This document shows positions 1 to 7,972 of a DNA stretch of 64,000 bases, piece after piece. The position numbers and the translations under genes were made by a program. The notes beneath the pieces were generated by a model that ran no database searches, was not told where the DNA came from, and saw only the letters and a list, made by a program, of their open reading frames with translations. Numbering within the stretch: the first letter of the stretch is position 1; each line of letters starts with the position of its first letter. The DNA lies in NCBI GenBank assembly GCA_963660915.1, contig CAVLAO010000004.1:1-64000 (forward strand), read 5' to 3'. Source of the DNA: UMGS1766 sp963660915 (GTDB lineage Bacteria > Bacillota > Clostridia > Oscillospirales > Oscillospiraceae).

Positions 1-55
1 AGGCGACGCCAACAGATTTACAGTCTGCCCCCTTTAGCCACTTGGGTACTCTTCC
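1..55 (-). tRNA. tRNA-Tyr(GTA), 3' part cut off by the window edge
   Basis: Read on the minus strand, the sequence begins GGAAGAGTACCC, continues with a D-arm region (AAGTGGCTAAAGGGGGC), and reaches an anticodon stem-loop CAGACTGTAAATCTG, which places GTA in the anticodon position. The D-arm and anticodon arm match class II tRNA-Tyr. The long variable arm, T arm and 3' acceptor lie outside the window. It sits 13 bp downstream of tRNA-Thr on the same strand, so the two probably share a transcript. Confidence 0.9.
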
Positions 56-68
56 ATATGGAATTAAA

Positions 69-144
69 TGGAGCTGGTGGACGGACTTGAACCCCCGACC
101 TGCTGATTACAAATCAGCTGCTCTACCAACTGAGCTACACCAGC
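69..144 (-). tRNA. tRNA-Thr(TGT)
   Basis: On the minus strand the 7-bp acceptor arms GCTGGTG and CACCAGC pair. The D arm (AGCTCAGTTGGTAGAGC) and the T arm (GGGGGTTCAAGTCC) are canonical. The anticodon stem-loop GCTGATTTGTAATCAGC gives anticodon TGT. The CCA end is encoded (minus strand, positions 71-69). The total length is 76 nt. Confidence 0.95.
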
Positions 145-249
145 GAGCCGAACAATTCCGTGACTCAGCCTGTTTATTCTAGCAAATCGTTTTGCTTTTG
201 TCAACACTTTTATTTTATTTTATCTGATATTTTTTAGGGAGTTGAATTT

Positions 250-567
250 ATGAGCCTTCGCCAGCGCTGCCGCAGAAACCGGAGCTTTGTAAACGAAATG
301 CGCATCTGCACCGTTCACATGCACAATGGGGATGAAATTGGTCTCACGCCCCGCCAACAGATCCTTGTCCGGGCATTAAATCATCTGACCACGCCCCGTC
401 AGCAGCTTTGCCTTTACCTTTACTACGGCCGCCAACTCAGTCAACAAGACATTGCCAACGAACTGGGCATCGACGAGTCCACGGTTTCCCGCACTATCGC
501 CAAGGGCGAAAAGCATATCCTTACCGTAGAACTTCTGCTGTCATCGCCATCGGAGGAAGTGGGCTGA
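250..567 (+). CDS. Small sigma-70 region 4-like helix-turn-helix protein
   Basis: This 105-aa basic protein has a C-terminal helix-turn-helix (about residues 45-92: LTTPRQQLCLYLYYGRQLSQ, then QDIANELGIDESTVSRTIAK). That segment resembles sigma factor region 4 and related phage/clostridial regulators: a 'rqr..l.l.y..g.s..eIA..lgi..stVsr' pattern. No region 2 is present, so it cannot be a complete sigma factor. A ribosome binding site AGGGAG lies 8 bp before the ATG. It converges with lepB, and its stop lies inside a 10-bp palindrome shared with the lepB stop. It is probably a DNA-binding regulator or sigma-like accessory; the target is unknown. Confidence 0.7.
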   Translation: MSLRQRCRRNRSFVNEMRICTVHMHNGDEIGLTPRQQILVRALNHLTTPRQQLCLYLYYGRQLSQQDIANELGIDESTVSRTIAKGEKHILTVELLLSSPSEEVG

Positions 568-582
568 CCAACGTCAGCCCAC
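559..582. terminator. Palindrome spanning both stop codons of convergent genes
   Basis: Perfect 10-bp arms GTGGGCTGAC (559-568) and GTCAGCCCAC (573-582) surround a 4-nt loop. The arms contain the stop regions of the sigma-like gene and of lepB. There is no T run on either side, so it would be a weak or Rho-assisted terminator, or a 3' end stabiliser. Confidence 0.5.
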
Positions 583-1191
583 CCCGCCAAAGTGATTAAA
601 TGGGAATGCCACCAACAGCACCCGTCCCAGCACATATCGTTCGTCCACCATGCCCAGCGTTGCCACGCGGCTGTCACTGGAATTGTTGCGGTTGTCGCCG
701 CAGACAAAGAGATATCCTTCCGGAACGGTAAATTCCGTGTTGACGTATTGAGGGTCTAAATCCGAGCGCACCGCCATCGGATCGTCCCCATAAAGGCCAC
801 CGCCCTCCCGATTGATATAAGGCTCGTCCAGTACAACGCCGTCCACTGTGATGGTGTTTGCGTCGTAATCGATGTAAACGGTCTGACCTCCGGTTGCAAT
901 GATTCGCTTCACCAACGCACGGTTTTCAAATGTATTGTCCTTGCGAAGCACGATCACATCGCCGTTTTTCGGTCGGTAAGCCAGTCGCTGAACGATCATC
1001 ACATCACCGTTATGGAGGGTCGGGTACATGGAGCTACCGTCGACCGCAACAATACCAACCACAAAGGTGAAAATGCCGGTAATGCAAACCAATACCACCA
1101 CCAGAATCTGCAGCCACTCATACAATGACCGAACAAAGCCATCCTTCGGACCGGTTTCCTGCACGGAAACCGGTTTTTGTCCTTCTGCCAT
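574..1191 (-). CDS. lepB: Signal peptidase I
   Basis: Membrane-bound serine protease that removes signal peptides from secreted proteins. The 205-aa protein has one N-terminal transmembrane segment (about residues 28-50). The box GSSMYPTL carries the nucleophile Ser54, box D (RALVKRIIA) carries the general-base Lys95, and box E is GDNRNNSSDSR (about 165-175). This is the normal single-TM Gram-positive architecture and length. It is the last gene of the ymdB-yhaO-yhaN-lepB operon, starting 5 bp after the yhaN stop. The assignment is secure from the catalytic boxes. Confidence 0.95.
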   Translation of the reverse strand: MAEGQKPVSVQETGPKDGFVRSLYEWLQILVVVLVCITGIFTFVVGIVAVDGSSMYPTLHNGDVMIVQRLAYRPKNGDVIVLRKDNTFENRALVKRIIATGGQTVYIDYDANTITVDGVVLDEPYINREGGGLYGDDPMAVRSDLDPQYVNTEFTVPEGYLFVCGDNRNNSSDSRVATLGMVDERYVLGRVLLVAFPFNHFGGVG

Positions 1192-1196
1192 AAGAT

Positions 1197-3428
1197 TCAG
1201 CCTCCCACTGAGACATGACGGTAATAAAGTTCACTTTCCTTACTGTGACAACTGAACAGAATGATCTGCCTGCGTCGGGAAATTTCCTTCAGCAGCCGAA
1301 GCGCCAGCAGAACCCGGTCATCATCAAAGTTGCTCAATGCATCATCCAGCACCAGCGGGCAGGGATCATCCTCCGGCAGTGCCAGGTCGCAAACCGCCAG
1401 ACGCACCGCCAACCAAAGCTGATCTGTCGTTCCGGTGCTCAAGCTGAGCACGTCCCGGGTAACTACACCGTCAGTTTCCTCCGCGCCGGCTTCCATCTCC
1501 CGCGTCAGACAAACCTTATCATAGCGGTTGTCTGTCAACCGGGCCAGATAAACACTGGCTCGCCGGTTCAATTCCGGTGAAAAACGACTGCGCATTTCTC
1601 CGTCTGCCTGATCCAACACATCCAAAGCGATCTGCAGGGCATCGTAGTCCTGACGATATTTCTTTAGATCCTGCTCGATTCGTTCCAGTTCAGCTAAAAT
1701 CGTTTCTTCCTCGCCCTGTGCACTCATTCGCCCCTGAAGCATGGACAGATCCGATTGCAGCACCGTAATCCGCCGATCTACCTCTCGCAGGCCGGATTCC
1801 GCCTGCTCTTTGCTCACCGTCGGCTGTTCCGGAAGCGCGCCTGCGCTGCCCTTTCCGTGGGCGGCAACGGTTTCAAACAGTCTCTCCGCGCTTTCCACCC
1901 GCCTTTTTGCCTCTTCAATTGAGTTAAGCAGCGTCAAAGAACGGGTCACTGCCGCCGAAAAACCAAACACATCCTTCACTTCCGGCGCAAAGTCAACTAC
2001 AAAGTCCCGCAGTTCCTTCCAGTCCTGTTCCCGCTTGGCGCTCAGCTCGTCTGCCGCCGTTTGCAGACGTTGGCGCTCCAGTTCCAAATGCTGTGCGTGC
2101 TCCCGGCGGCGGCAGTATTGCTCCGAGCGTTCCAACAGCTGACTTACGCTTTCCGCACCGAATCGTTTCAATATCTCCTGACTTTGGCGGAGCAGTGCTT
2201 TTCGCTGGGTACCGACCACAACGCCGCAGACAATTCCAAGCGCCAGACATCCAAAGGCAGCAAAAACAATCGGCTTCAACTCTCCAAAGGCAAGGTGCAT
2301 CACCACCAGCAAAACGCCGGTAAGCAGAGCACCCGCAATCGGAAAACCGGTAACCAGACGATTCTTCTTTTTTGCCTGTTCTTCCAACTGTCGCGCCTGC
2401 TCTGATGCCGCCTTCACCTGTGTCCGTGTTTCTTCGATGTTTCCGGTAAACACAGGATCTGCACAGGCCGCTTCCGCTTCCAGTGCCGCTTCTTCCGCCG
2501 GTGGAACCTGTTGCTGCGCCTGCTTGATGCTGGCATCCAAACCGCGCAATGCAGCCACATCGTCTCGTGCCTTTTCCAGCTTTGCCTTGTCCGGCAGCTG
2601 TCCCGACGTCGGCAGCTGATGTTCTAACTTCTCCAGTTGCTCTTTCGCCTGTTTCAACTCATCTGCGGCTCCCTGATAGGCCTCTGCCTGTCGGTTATCG
2701 GACTGCGCCTGATACAGCGCCAGCTGATAGCGCAGTTTTGAGCGCATGTCGTCATATTGATCCAGTTTGGTTTTCGTGTCGCGAATCCGCACCGTCAAGT
2801 CGCTGATTCCCTCCAAATTGGCTTCCAGCTGTTCCTTCCGCGCCTGCAGCGTCGGAATGTATCCCTTTGTGCGATACTGCCGAGCGCGCTGCCAGTCAGA
2901 CAGCTTTTCCCGCACCTGAGTCGCTGAAACGCCTTCTTCCCCCGAGGAAACCAGAGCCGCCAACCGCTTTTCCAACTCCGGTGTCTGGCTGACTGCGGAG
3001 TTGTCTGCACTGAGAAACGCCGACCGCTCATATACATTGCGGCTGACCCCCAGCATCACATCTCCCAGATTGCTCCCGTTCAGCCCCGGCACCGGCTCAT
3101 CGGTGTCTGCATAGGTGATTTTGCACGCGCCCATTGGCGTACTTCCCCTGGTATAGCGGCGAATACGCAGATCCTTTCCCTGCCATGAAACCACCATTTC
3201 GCCTTCCATTGCGCCGCCGTTCCATGGCTGATAGCGGGTTTTATCTGCAAGGAACCCTTTTTTGTCCCGCTCCCGCGTGTTCAGGCCATAGAACATCACG
3301 CGGATAAATGCGCTCCAGGTTGATTTACCTCCCTCATTGGGCAGCACAAGGAGATTCATCCCCTCCTGAAGTTCCAGTGTTTCATGCTCCAGCCGACCAA
3401 AATTGGCCGTCATGCTTTTGATTCTCAT
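1197..3428 (-). CDS. yhaN: YhaN/SbcC-like AAA ATPase with long coiled coil
   Basis: This 743-aa ATPase has an N-terminal RecF/SbcC-type nucleotide-binding half with Walker A NEGGKST (about residues 32-38). The middle is coiled coil, interrupted by two predicted membrane-crossing stretches (about 355-410). The C-terminal half has the ABC-type signature LSTGTTDQ and Walker B PLVLDDALSNFDD. Together with the SbcD/Mre11-like partner immediately upstream (4-bp ATGA overlap), it matches the Bacillus YhaN-YhaO pair. A role in DNA end processing or nuclease control is inferred from that relationship. The hydrophobic pair suggests membrane tethering. It is shorter than I recall for Bacillus YhaN, mainly in the coiled coil. 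Confidence 0.85.
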   Translation of the reverse strand: MRIKSMTANFGRLEHETLELQEGMNLLVLPNEGGKSTWSAFIRVMFYGLNTRERDKKGFLADKTRYQPWNGGAMEGEMVVSWQGKDLRIRRYTRGSTPMGACKITYADTDEPVPGLNGSNLGDVMLGVSRNVYERSAFLSADNSAVSQTPELEKRLAALVSSGEEGVSATQVREKLSDWQRARQYRTKGYIPTLQARKEQLEANLEGISDLTVRIRDTKTKLDQYDDMRSKLRYQLALYQAQSDNRQAEAYQGAADELKQAKEQLEKLEHQLPTSGQLPDKAKLEKARDDVAALRGLDASIKQAQQQVPPAEEAALEAEAACADPVFTGNIEETRTQVKAASEQARQLEEQAKKKNRLVTGFPIAGALLTGVLLVVMHLAFGELKPIVFAAFGCLALGIVCGVVVGTQRKALLRQSQEILKRFGAESVSQLLERSEQYCRRREHAQHLELERQRLQTAADELSAKREQDWKELRDFVVDFAPEVKDVFGFSAAVTRSLTLLNSIEEAKRRVESAERLFETVAAHGKGSAGALPEQPTVSKEQAESGLREVDRRITVLQSDLSMLQGRMSAQGEEETILAELERIEQDLKKYRQDYDALQIALDVLDQADGEMRSRFSPELNRRASVYLARLTDNRYDKVCLTREMEAGAEETDGVVTRDVLSLSTGTTDQLWLAVRLAVCDLALPEDDPCPLVLDDALSNFDDDRVLLALRLLKEISRRRQIILFSCHSKESELYYRHVSVGG

Positions 3429-4525
3429 TGGGGTTCTTCCCTCCCCTCCAGTGCTGCAAGTCCAAACCGGACTGCCCGTTCCAGCTGGGATTTTTCTTTC
3501 TTTGATTCGGCGAGCGCAATGCGATCCCGCATATTTCGTAAAAACAGGCCTGTTAGGGTGTCCTCATCCGCCCGTGCCCACAGGTCCGTTGCCGGCGTTG
3601 TCTCATCCACCACCTGCACATCGAAATATTTGCTTGCCAGCATTGCTGCCAACGCCTGTGTATGCAAAGGTTCGCCTTCCCGCTCGCCAACCATGTGAAA
3701 ACGATAAATATCGTTGCCTGTAGCAGACGCAGAAGCCGCAGAAAGTATCTGTGCTGCATCTTTTCCGGTGACATCCAACGTCACTTCCTCGTATCGTCTG
3801 CGACAGATCGGCAAAAAGGACATCTCTGCCTTCCCCCGCTCTACCGTTCCGATCAGCACACCCTTCTCGCCGCACTCATCAAATCCGCGTCCCTCCGGGC
3901 AACCGCAATAGGCAAATGCAGTATCCTGCTGTTTCCAAACTTCCGTAAAGCGGTGTATATGTCCCAACGCCACATAATCCATTCCTGTATTTCCGATCTG
4001 CTCCGGTGTCACAGAACCATACCGGCTCTTCGCCGGAGACAAATCTCCATGTAATACCATCAGGCGCGTCATATCTTCGTCATAACCTGCTTTAAACTGC
4101 TCCAGAGGTGAATTATCCCTGTATTTTGAAGTGAACGCCGTTCCGTATACCACTGCATGAAGTTCCGGCAACTCCACGCGCTCCATTCCTTCCGAATGGA
4201 ACACATGCACATTCTCCGGCCAATGAATGGAGGCATACGGAGAATACTCCGAATACGGATCATGGTTGCCCGGGGCAATGAAAATTCTGGCCGGAATCTT
4301 CCCCAGCACGTCAGCCAGCAGATGGGTTGTTTCGTAAAAAGCATGATCACTGTCAAATAAATCTCCGGCAATTAACACCACATCGATCTGCCGCTCTGTC
4401 ACCAACCTGTTCAACCGTTCCAACAATTCCCGCTGTTCCTGTCTGCGCAGCTTCGCCTTCGCCGGGGTCATCCCTCCGAACGGGGAATCAAGGTGCAGGT
4501 CACCGGTATGTAAAACTCGAATCAT
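3425..4525 (-). CDS. yhaO: YhaO/SbcD-like metallophosphoesterase (DNA repair exonuclease family)
   Basis: The N-terminal calcineurin-like phosphoesterase domain has metal ligands in TGDLHLDSP (D9, H11), IAGDLFDSD, PGNHDPYS and LHGD...ALGHIHRF, followed by a C-terminal cap of about 120 residues. It is the partner of the SbcC-like ATPase that follows with a 4-bp overlap. I start it at MIRVLHTGDLHL (4525) because AGGAG lies 8 bp upstream and family N-termini begin there; an ATG 18 bp further upstream would overlap ymdB. Expected activity is Mn-dependent DNA exo/endonuclease by family, and the biological role is inferred. Confidence 0.9.
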   Translation of the reverse strand: MIRVLHTGDLHLDSPFGGMTPAKAKLRRQEQRELLERLNRLVTERQIDVVLIAGDLFDSDHAFYETTHLLADVLGKIPARIFIAPGNHDPYSEYSPYASIHWPENVHVFHSEGMERVELPELHAVVYGTAFTSKYRDNSPLEQFKAGYDEDMTRLMVLHGDLSPAKSRYGSVTPEQIGNTGMDYVALGHIHRFTEVWKQQDTAFAYCGCPEGRGFDECGEKGVLIGTVERGKAEMSFLPICRRRYEEVTLDVTGKDAAQILSAASASATGNDIYRFHMVGEREGEPLHTQALAAMLASKYFDVQVVDETTPATDLWARADEDTLTGLFLRNMRDRIALAESKKEKSQLERAVRFGLAALEGREEPQ

Positions 4526-4529
4526 AGCA

Positions 4530-5309
4530 TCACTCCTGAACATCCACTCGCTTCACACGAGTACAACGCTTTGTCTGTGTATCGATTGTAAACAGAACTG
4601 CCTCCAGTTTACACTTTCCCGGAGCCGCTTCATACCGCTGCGGCAGTCCTCCCAGGAACAAATTGATCGACTGCTCCGGACGGATTCCAAGAATTGACTG
4701 AACAGGGCCGGTCATGCCCAAATCAGTAACATGGCCGGTTCCCTTCGGCAGTACCTTCGCATCTGCTGTCGGCACGTGGGTATGCGTTCCCCAGACCGCA
4801 CTGACACGGCCATCTAAATACCACCCTAATGCCAGCTTTTCACTGGTTGCTTCCGCATGAAAATCCACCAGAATTATGTCTGCATTGTTTCGTGCGATCA
4901 GTGTATCTGCCGTTATAAACGGATTCTCTACGTTTGGATCCAGTTGAATGCGTCCGATCAAATTCATTACTCCAATACGCAAGCCATGCGGTCCGTCGAA
5001 TACGGCATAACCCCGTCCCGGCACTTTGGGTGAAAAATTGGCCGGTCGAAGGACACACGGAGCATCATCTAAATAGTCAGCGATCTGTATCTTACTCCAT
5101 GTGTGATTTCCTAGCGTCACTACATCGGCTCCGGCATCCAATATTTCTTCCGCCTGCCTTGGCAGCAATCCCACGCCTGCTGCATTTTCGCCGTTCACCA
5201 CAGTAAAATGCACGCCGTATTCTTTTTTCAGCTGCCGCAACCTGCGATCCAAATAATCCAAACCAGCCTGAGAGACAACATCTCCAACAGCAAGCACATT
5301 AAGTTCCAA
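4530..5309 (-). CDS. ymdB: YmdB-family metallophosphoesterase (2',3'-cyclic nucleotide phosphodiesterase)
   Basis: The 259-aa protein belongs to the TIGR00282/YmdB family. Visible motifs are AVGDVVSQAGL (D10), VVNGENAAGG-like NGENAAGVG, TLGNHTW, DFHAEATSEK and GTHTHVPTAD, i.e. the complete set of di-metal ligands. Bacillus YmdB hydrolyses 2',3'-cAMP and affects biofilm and sporulation gene expression. It is the first gene of a four-gene operon with yhaO, yhaN and lepB. A strong promoter (TTGCGG-17-TATAAT) precedes it. Confidence 0.93.
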   Translation of the reverse strand: MELNVLAVGDVVSQAGLDYLDRRLRQLKKEYGVHFTVVNGENAAGVGLLPRQAEEILDAGADVVTLGNHTWSKIQIADYLDDAPCVLRPANFSPKVPGRGYAVFDGPHGLRIGVMNLIGRIQLDPNVENPFITADTLIARNNADIILVDFHAEATSEKLALGWYLDGRVSAVWGTHTHVPTADAKVLPKGTGHVTDLGMTGPVQSILGIRPEQSINLFLGGLPQRYEAAPGKCKLEAVLFTIDTQTKRCTRVKRVDVQE

Positions 5310-5357
5310 ACTTCCACCCTCCGCACATACAGATTCTGTCTTTTATTATTACATTGT

Positions 5358-5386
5358 ATTATACGCACATATCCATCAATCCGCAA
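5358..5386 (-). promoter_or_regulatory. Sigma-A-type promoter of the ymdB operon
   Basis: On the minus strand TTGCGG (5386-5381), a 17-bp spacer and TATAAT (5363-5358) lie about 50 bp upstream of the ymdB start. Confidence 0.75.
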
Positions 5387-5419
5387 TGCCATCCTCTGTA
5401 TCTTACGGCTCTATCCGGC

Positions 5420-6049
5420 TTAAATTTTCAAAGAATTTTTCTCCTCTTCGGTCAATGGACGATACTGCCCCGGCTGCAAGCGATCATCCAGACGAATTCC
5501 GGCAAACGCCTCCCGCCGCAGCCAGACAACACTGCATCCCACAGCCTCCAGCATTCGCTTCACCTGATGCCGCTTCCCTTCTGTCAGCCATAACCGCAGC
5601 TGTACTGCCGGTTGTTCCGGTTGTTCTTCCGCCAGTAATCGACGATTCTCAAACAAAGGTACAGGGATTTTCCCCAAGCAAGCGCAACCTGTAACCTCTA
5701 CCCGTGCCGGTCTTGTCGGTTCCGGAATTCCCTTTAAAAAGACACCGCATCGCAGCTGCTCCAATTGTCGTTCCTCTAACTTTCCTGCCGCCCAAAGCAG
5801 ATATTCTTTTTCCACATGGCATTCCGGATCCAGAAGTCGGTGATTCAACTTCCCATCATCGGTAATCAGTAAAATTCCTTCCGTGTTCTTATCCAATCGT
5901 CCAATCGGAAATAGTCCTTCCCGTTCTTCCGGCGGGAAGCCGTCCAACACAGTAGGATGCTCTGCATCGCGGCAGGCAGAAACACAGCCGACCGACTTAT
6001 TCAGCATAAAATACCGTCTTGGCGGAAGAATAATTCGTTTATGACTCAT
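5420..6049 (-). CDS. rsuA: 16S rRNA pseudouridine synthase RsuA-like, lacking the S4 domain
   Basis: The catalytic motif GRLDKNTEGILLITDDG carries the expected Asp (D53 of the 209-aa product), and the RsuA/RluB/E/F-type core follows (EKEYLLW; C-terminal GKRHQVKRMLEAVG). I start at MSHKR because its ATG overlaps the nitroreductase stop (ATGA) and the text upstream is only the other gene read out of frame. With this start the protein begins directly at the catalytic domain (RRYFMLNK) and has no N-terminal S4 RNA-binding domain, which most RsuA proteins have. It is translationally coupled to the nitroreductase gene. Confidence 0.85.
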   Translation of the reverse strand: MSHKRIILPPRRYFMLNKSVGCVSACRDAEHPTVLDGFPPEEREGLFPIGRLDKNTEGILLITDDGKLNHRLLDPECHVEKEYLLWAAGKLEERQLEQLRCGVFLKGIPEPTRPARVEVTGCACLGKIPVPLFENRRLLAEEQPEQPAVQLRLWLTEGKRHQVKRMLEAVGCSVVWLRREAFAGIRLDDRLQPGQYRPLTEEEKNSLKI

Positions 6050-6573
6050 TCCCATCCGTTCCAATGAACACACGCTTCGTCGTAACGGCTCTCGCGGAGC
6101 GTTGTGATGTCTTCCATTGGATAGCCGAGTGCAATGACAGAATGAGGTATAATATGCTCCGGCAGCGTCAACAGCGTCCTTTGTTGTTCTACCCGCTCCA
6201 TTTGCGGCCATGTTCCAAGCCAAACCGAACCGATTCCGAGACCGTGCGCTGCAAGACAGATATTCTGCCCTGCGATCGCTCCATCAATAATCCAGTAGTC
6301 CGGTGCCGGCGGAAATGCTCTTTTCAGATTTCCGCAAATCAGGATCCCGACTGCTGCCTGTTTCAGCGGAAGCGCCGGTACACCGTTTGCGTCTGCCATG
6401 GCACAAAGCTTCTCCCGCTCCGTAACCACAATAAATTCCCATTCCCGCGCGTTAACGCAGCAGGGGCCGCTCATTGCCGCCTCTAAAATGGCATGCACCT
6501 TTTCCGCTTCAATAGGCTGATCTGTAAAACGGCGTGTACTCCGCCGCGTCATAAGAGAATGCATTGCCTCCAT
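6046..6573 (-). CDS. Nitroreductase-family FMN oxidoreductase
   Basis: The 175-aa protein has the nitroreductase fold. The N-terminal FMN-binding RRSTRRFTDQPI is followed by AAMSGPCCVNAREWEFIVV and the central IDGAIAGQNICLAAHGLGIGSVWLG. Members reduce nitro groups, quinones or flavins with NAD(P)H, and the substrate cannot be predicted. GAGGAGG lies about 10 bp before the ATG. It is the first gene of a two-gene unit with rsuA, with promoter TTGCGC-17-TATACT upstream. Confidence 0.9.
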   Translation of the reverse strand: MEAMHSLMTRRSTRRFTDQPIEAEKVHAILEAAMSGPCCVNAREWEFIVVTEREKLCAMADANGVPALPLKQAAVGILICGNLKRAFPPAPDYWIIDGAIAGQNICLAAHGLGIGSVWLGTWPQMERVEQQRTLLTLPEHIIPHSVIALGYPMEDITTLRESRYDEACVHWNGWE

Positions 6574-6616
6574 AACGGGTTATCCTCCTCAGTTAGTTCT
6601 CATACTTTTAAAATAA

Positions 6617-6645
6617 AGTATATCATGTTTTTATATCCAGCGCAA
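6617..6645 (-). promoter_or_regulatory. Promoter of the nitroreductase-rsuA unit
   Basis: On the minus strand TTGCGC (6645-6640), a 17-bp spacer and TATACT (6622-6617) precede the nitroreductase start by about 45 bp. Confidence 0.65.
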
Positions 6646-6726
6646 AACCGGATCTACGCTTCTAAACTACATTTCATGATATTGCAGTCTAGAACACAAC
6701 TGCGATCGTTGCACCAATTTGTTGGC

Positions 6727-6754
6727 TTGACAAGATCAACCAATCCGCTAAAAT
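6727..6754 (+). promoter_or_regulatory. Promoter of the CPBP protease gene
   Basis: TTGACA (6727-6732), a 16-bp spacer and TAAAAT (6749-6754). The GGAGGA that looks like a ribosome binding site (6755-6760) would fall at or before the transcription start, so the mRNA leader would be only about 14 nt. Confidence 0.6.
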
Positions 6755-6774
6755 GGAGGAAACAGAGAGAATGG

Positions 6775-7680
6775 ATGTGCACATTTATGAAAAGCAAAAA
6801 ATTAGAAAGCATCCCCTGGTTTGCTGCTCACCCCGCTGCTTATGCGATTTTTCTGGCAACCGGTGCTATGCTGTTGACCATAATCATTGAAGCATTCATT
6901 GAAACCATTGGCAGTGGATTTGCTGCTATGATCACGCAAGGTTCCGCAAGCCGTGAAAACATAGAAAATTTGGGGCTTATTTCAACCGCAATTTCACTGG
7001 GTTCTTATATTCTTGTTTTACTGCTGTATCGTTTTATATTTCGAAAAGATCTGCATCAATTCTTTCATGCAAAAAAACTTGGAACAGGAATTCTTCTTGG
7101 CTGGAGCTCTCTTATAATAGACGCATTCACTTTAGTCGTCGGAGTTCTGAATCACAACAGCTATGGCAATCCGGCTGTAGCGTTTCTTCTGGGCGTAACG
7201 CCCGGAATTTCCGAAGAAATTTTGTACCGGATTATTCCTCTTTCCTTTGCTATGAAAAGTGAGAAAAGAGAGCAGCTTGCTTTTCCGGTTATTGTATTTA
7301 CCAGCCTTATTTTCGGATTGCGTCACGGCATGAACATTTTTTACGGCGCAGATCCTGTCACCACCCTGTTTCAAGTGCTTTATGCTACCGGCACCGGCTT
7401 CCTGTTTGCTGCGATTTATCTAAAAAACGGAAACATCTGGATCACCATGTTTCTTCATTCTCTCACAGATGTCGTCTACTTCCTCGGTTCGGATGCTCAA
7501 AACGGAGGCGGAGTCCTGTCACAGGGAACGACTCTTTCCGATGCAGTGATTCTGCTCATCTATGCTATTCTGTATTTTTCCAATGCGTTCTTTATCCTTC
7601 GAAAAAGCAAACACATTGGAATTTCAGATATCTGGTCGGAATTATGGGGAGTAAGCACCCGGGATACAAAAGAAAGCTGA
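6775..7680 (+). CDS. CPBP-family intramembrane glutamic endopeptidase
   Basis: This multi-pass membrane protein of about 301 aa has the three CPBP (Rce1/Abi type II CAAX protease) motifs in order: EExxxR (SEEILYRII), FxxxH (FGLRHG) and HxxxD (HSLTD). Bacterial members are linked to bacteriocin self-immunity or to processing of membrane peptides; the substrate here is unknown. I place the start at MCTFMKSKK (6775), with MKSKK at 6787 as the alternative. The open frame continues upstream but through the promoter, so upstream starts are unlikely. It stands alone between nitroreductase-rsuA and the SRP RNA. Confidence 0.85.
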   Translation: MCTFMKSKKLESIPWFAAHPAAYAIFLATGAMLLTIIIEAFIETIGSGFAAMITQGSASRENIENLGLISTAISLGSYILVLLLYRFIFRKDLHQFFHAKKLGTGILLGWSSLIIDAFTLVVGVLNHNSYGNPAVAFLLGVTPGISEEILYRIIPLSFAMKSEKREQLAFPVIVFTSLIFGLRHGMNIFYGADPVTTLFQVLYATGTGFLFAAIYLKNGNIWITMFLHSLTDVVYFLGSDAQNGGGVLSQGTTLSDAVILLIYAILYFSNAFFILRKSKHIGISDIWSELWGVSTRDTKES

Positions 7681-7735
7681 CAACTGCTTTCATCATTTCT
7701 CTCAAACTCAATCTCAATTTTTTCTTATTCAGCCC

Positions 7736-7764
7736 TTGCGAACATCGCAGAAATATAGTACAAT
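7736..7764 (+). promoter_or_regulatory. Promoter of the SRP RNA gene
   Basis: TTGCGA (7736-7741), a 17-bp spacer and TACAAT (7759-7764) predict a start near 7771, exactly at the 5' arm of the RNA's terminal helix. Confidence 0.75.
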
Positions 7765-7770
7765 ACTGAA

Positions 7771-7956
7771 TCAGTAAGTGAAAGCGTTGTGCCGTGTGTT
7801 TCGGCCGGGAGCGCTATAAAGGGTCGGTCCCGCGCAAGGCGATCCCGTGAACCATGTCAGGCGGGGAACCGAGCAGCATTAAGCGGTGTTTCGTTTGTGC
7901 CGCGGTCAGCCGACCCCAGTTCCCGGTTGAACCAGACGGCACAACGCTTTTCACAG
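7771..7956 (+). ncRNA. ffs: Signal recognition particle RNA (long form with terminal helix)
   Basis: The S-domain apex is recognisable: GAACCATGTCAGG, then CGG-GGAA-CCG (7862-7871, the conserved GGAA tetraloop), then AGCAGCATTAAGCGG. A long terminal helix closes the RNA: GTGAAAGCGTTGTGCCGT (7778-7795) pairs with ACGGCACAACGCTTTTCAC (7936-7954). The extra 5'/3' helix makes it the larger Firmicutes-type RNA rather than the short 4.5S form. It has its own promoter and an intrinsic terminator, and lies directly upstream of dnaX as in Bacillus (scr-dnaX-yaaK). It is the scaffold for Ffh in co-translational membrane targeting. Confidence 0.88.
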
Positions 7957-7972
7957 TTATTGCAGACAATCA

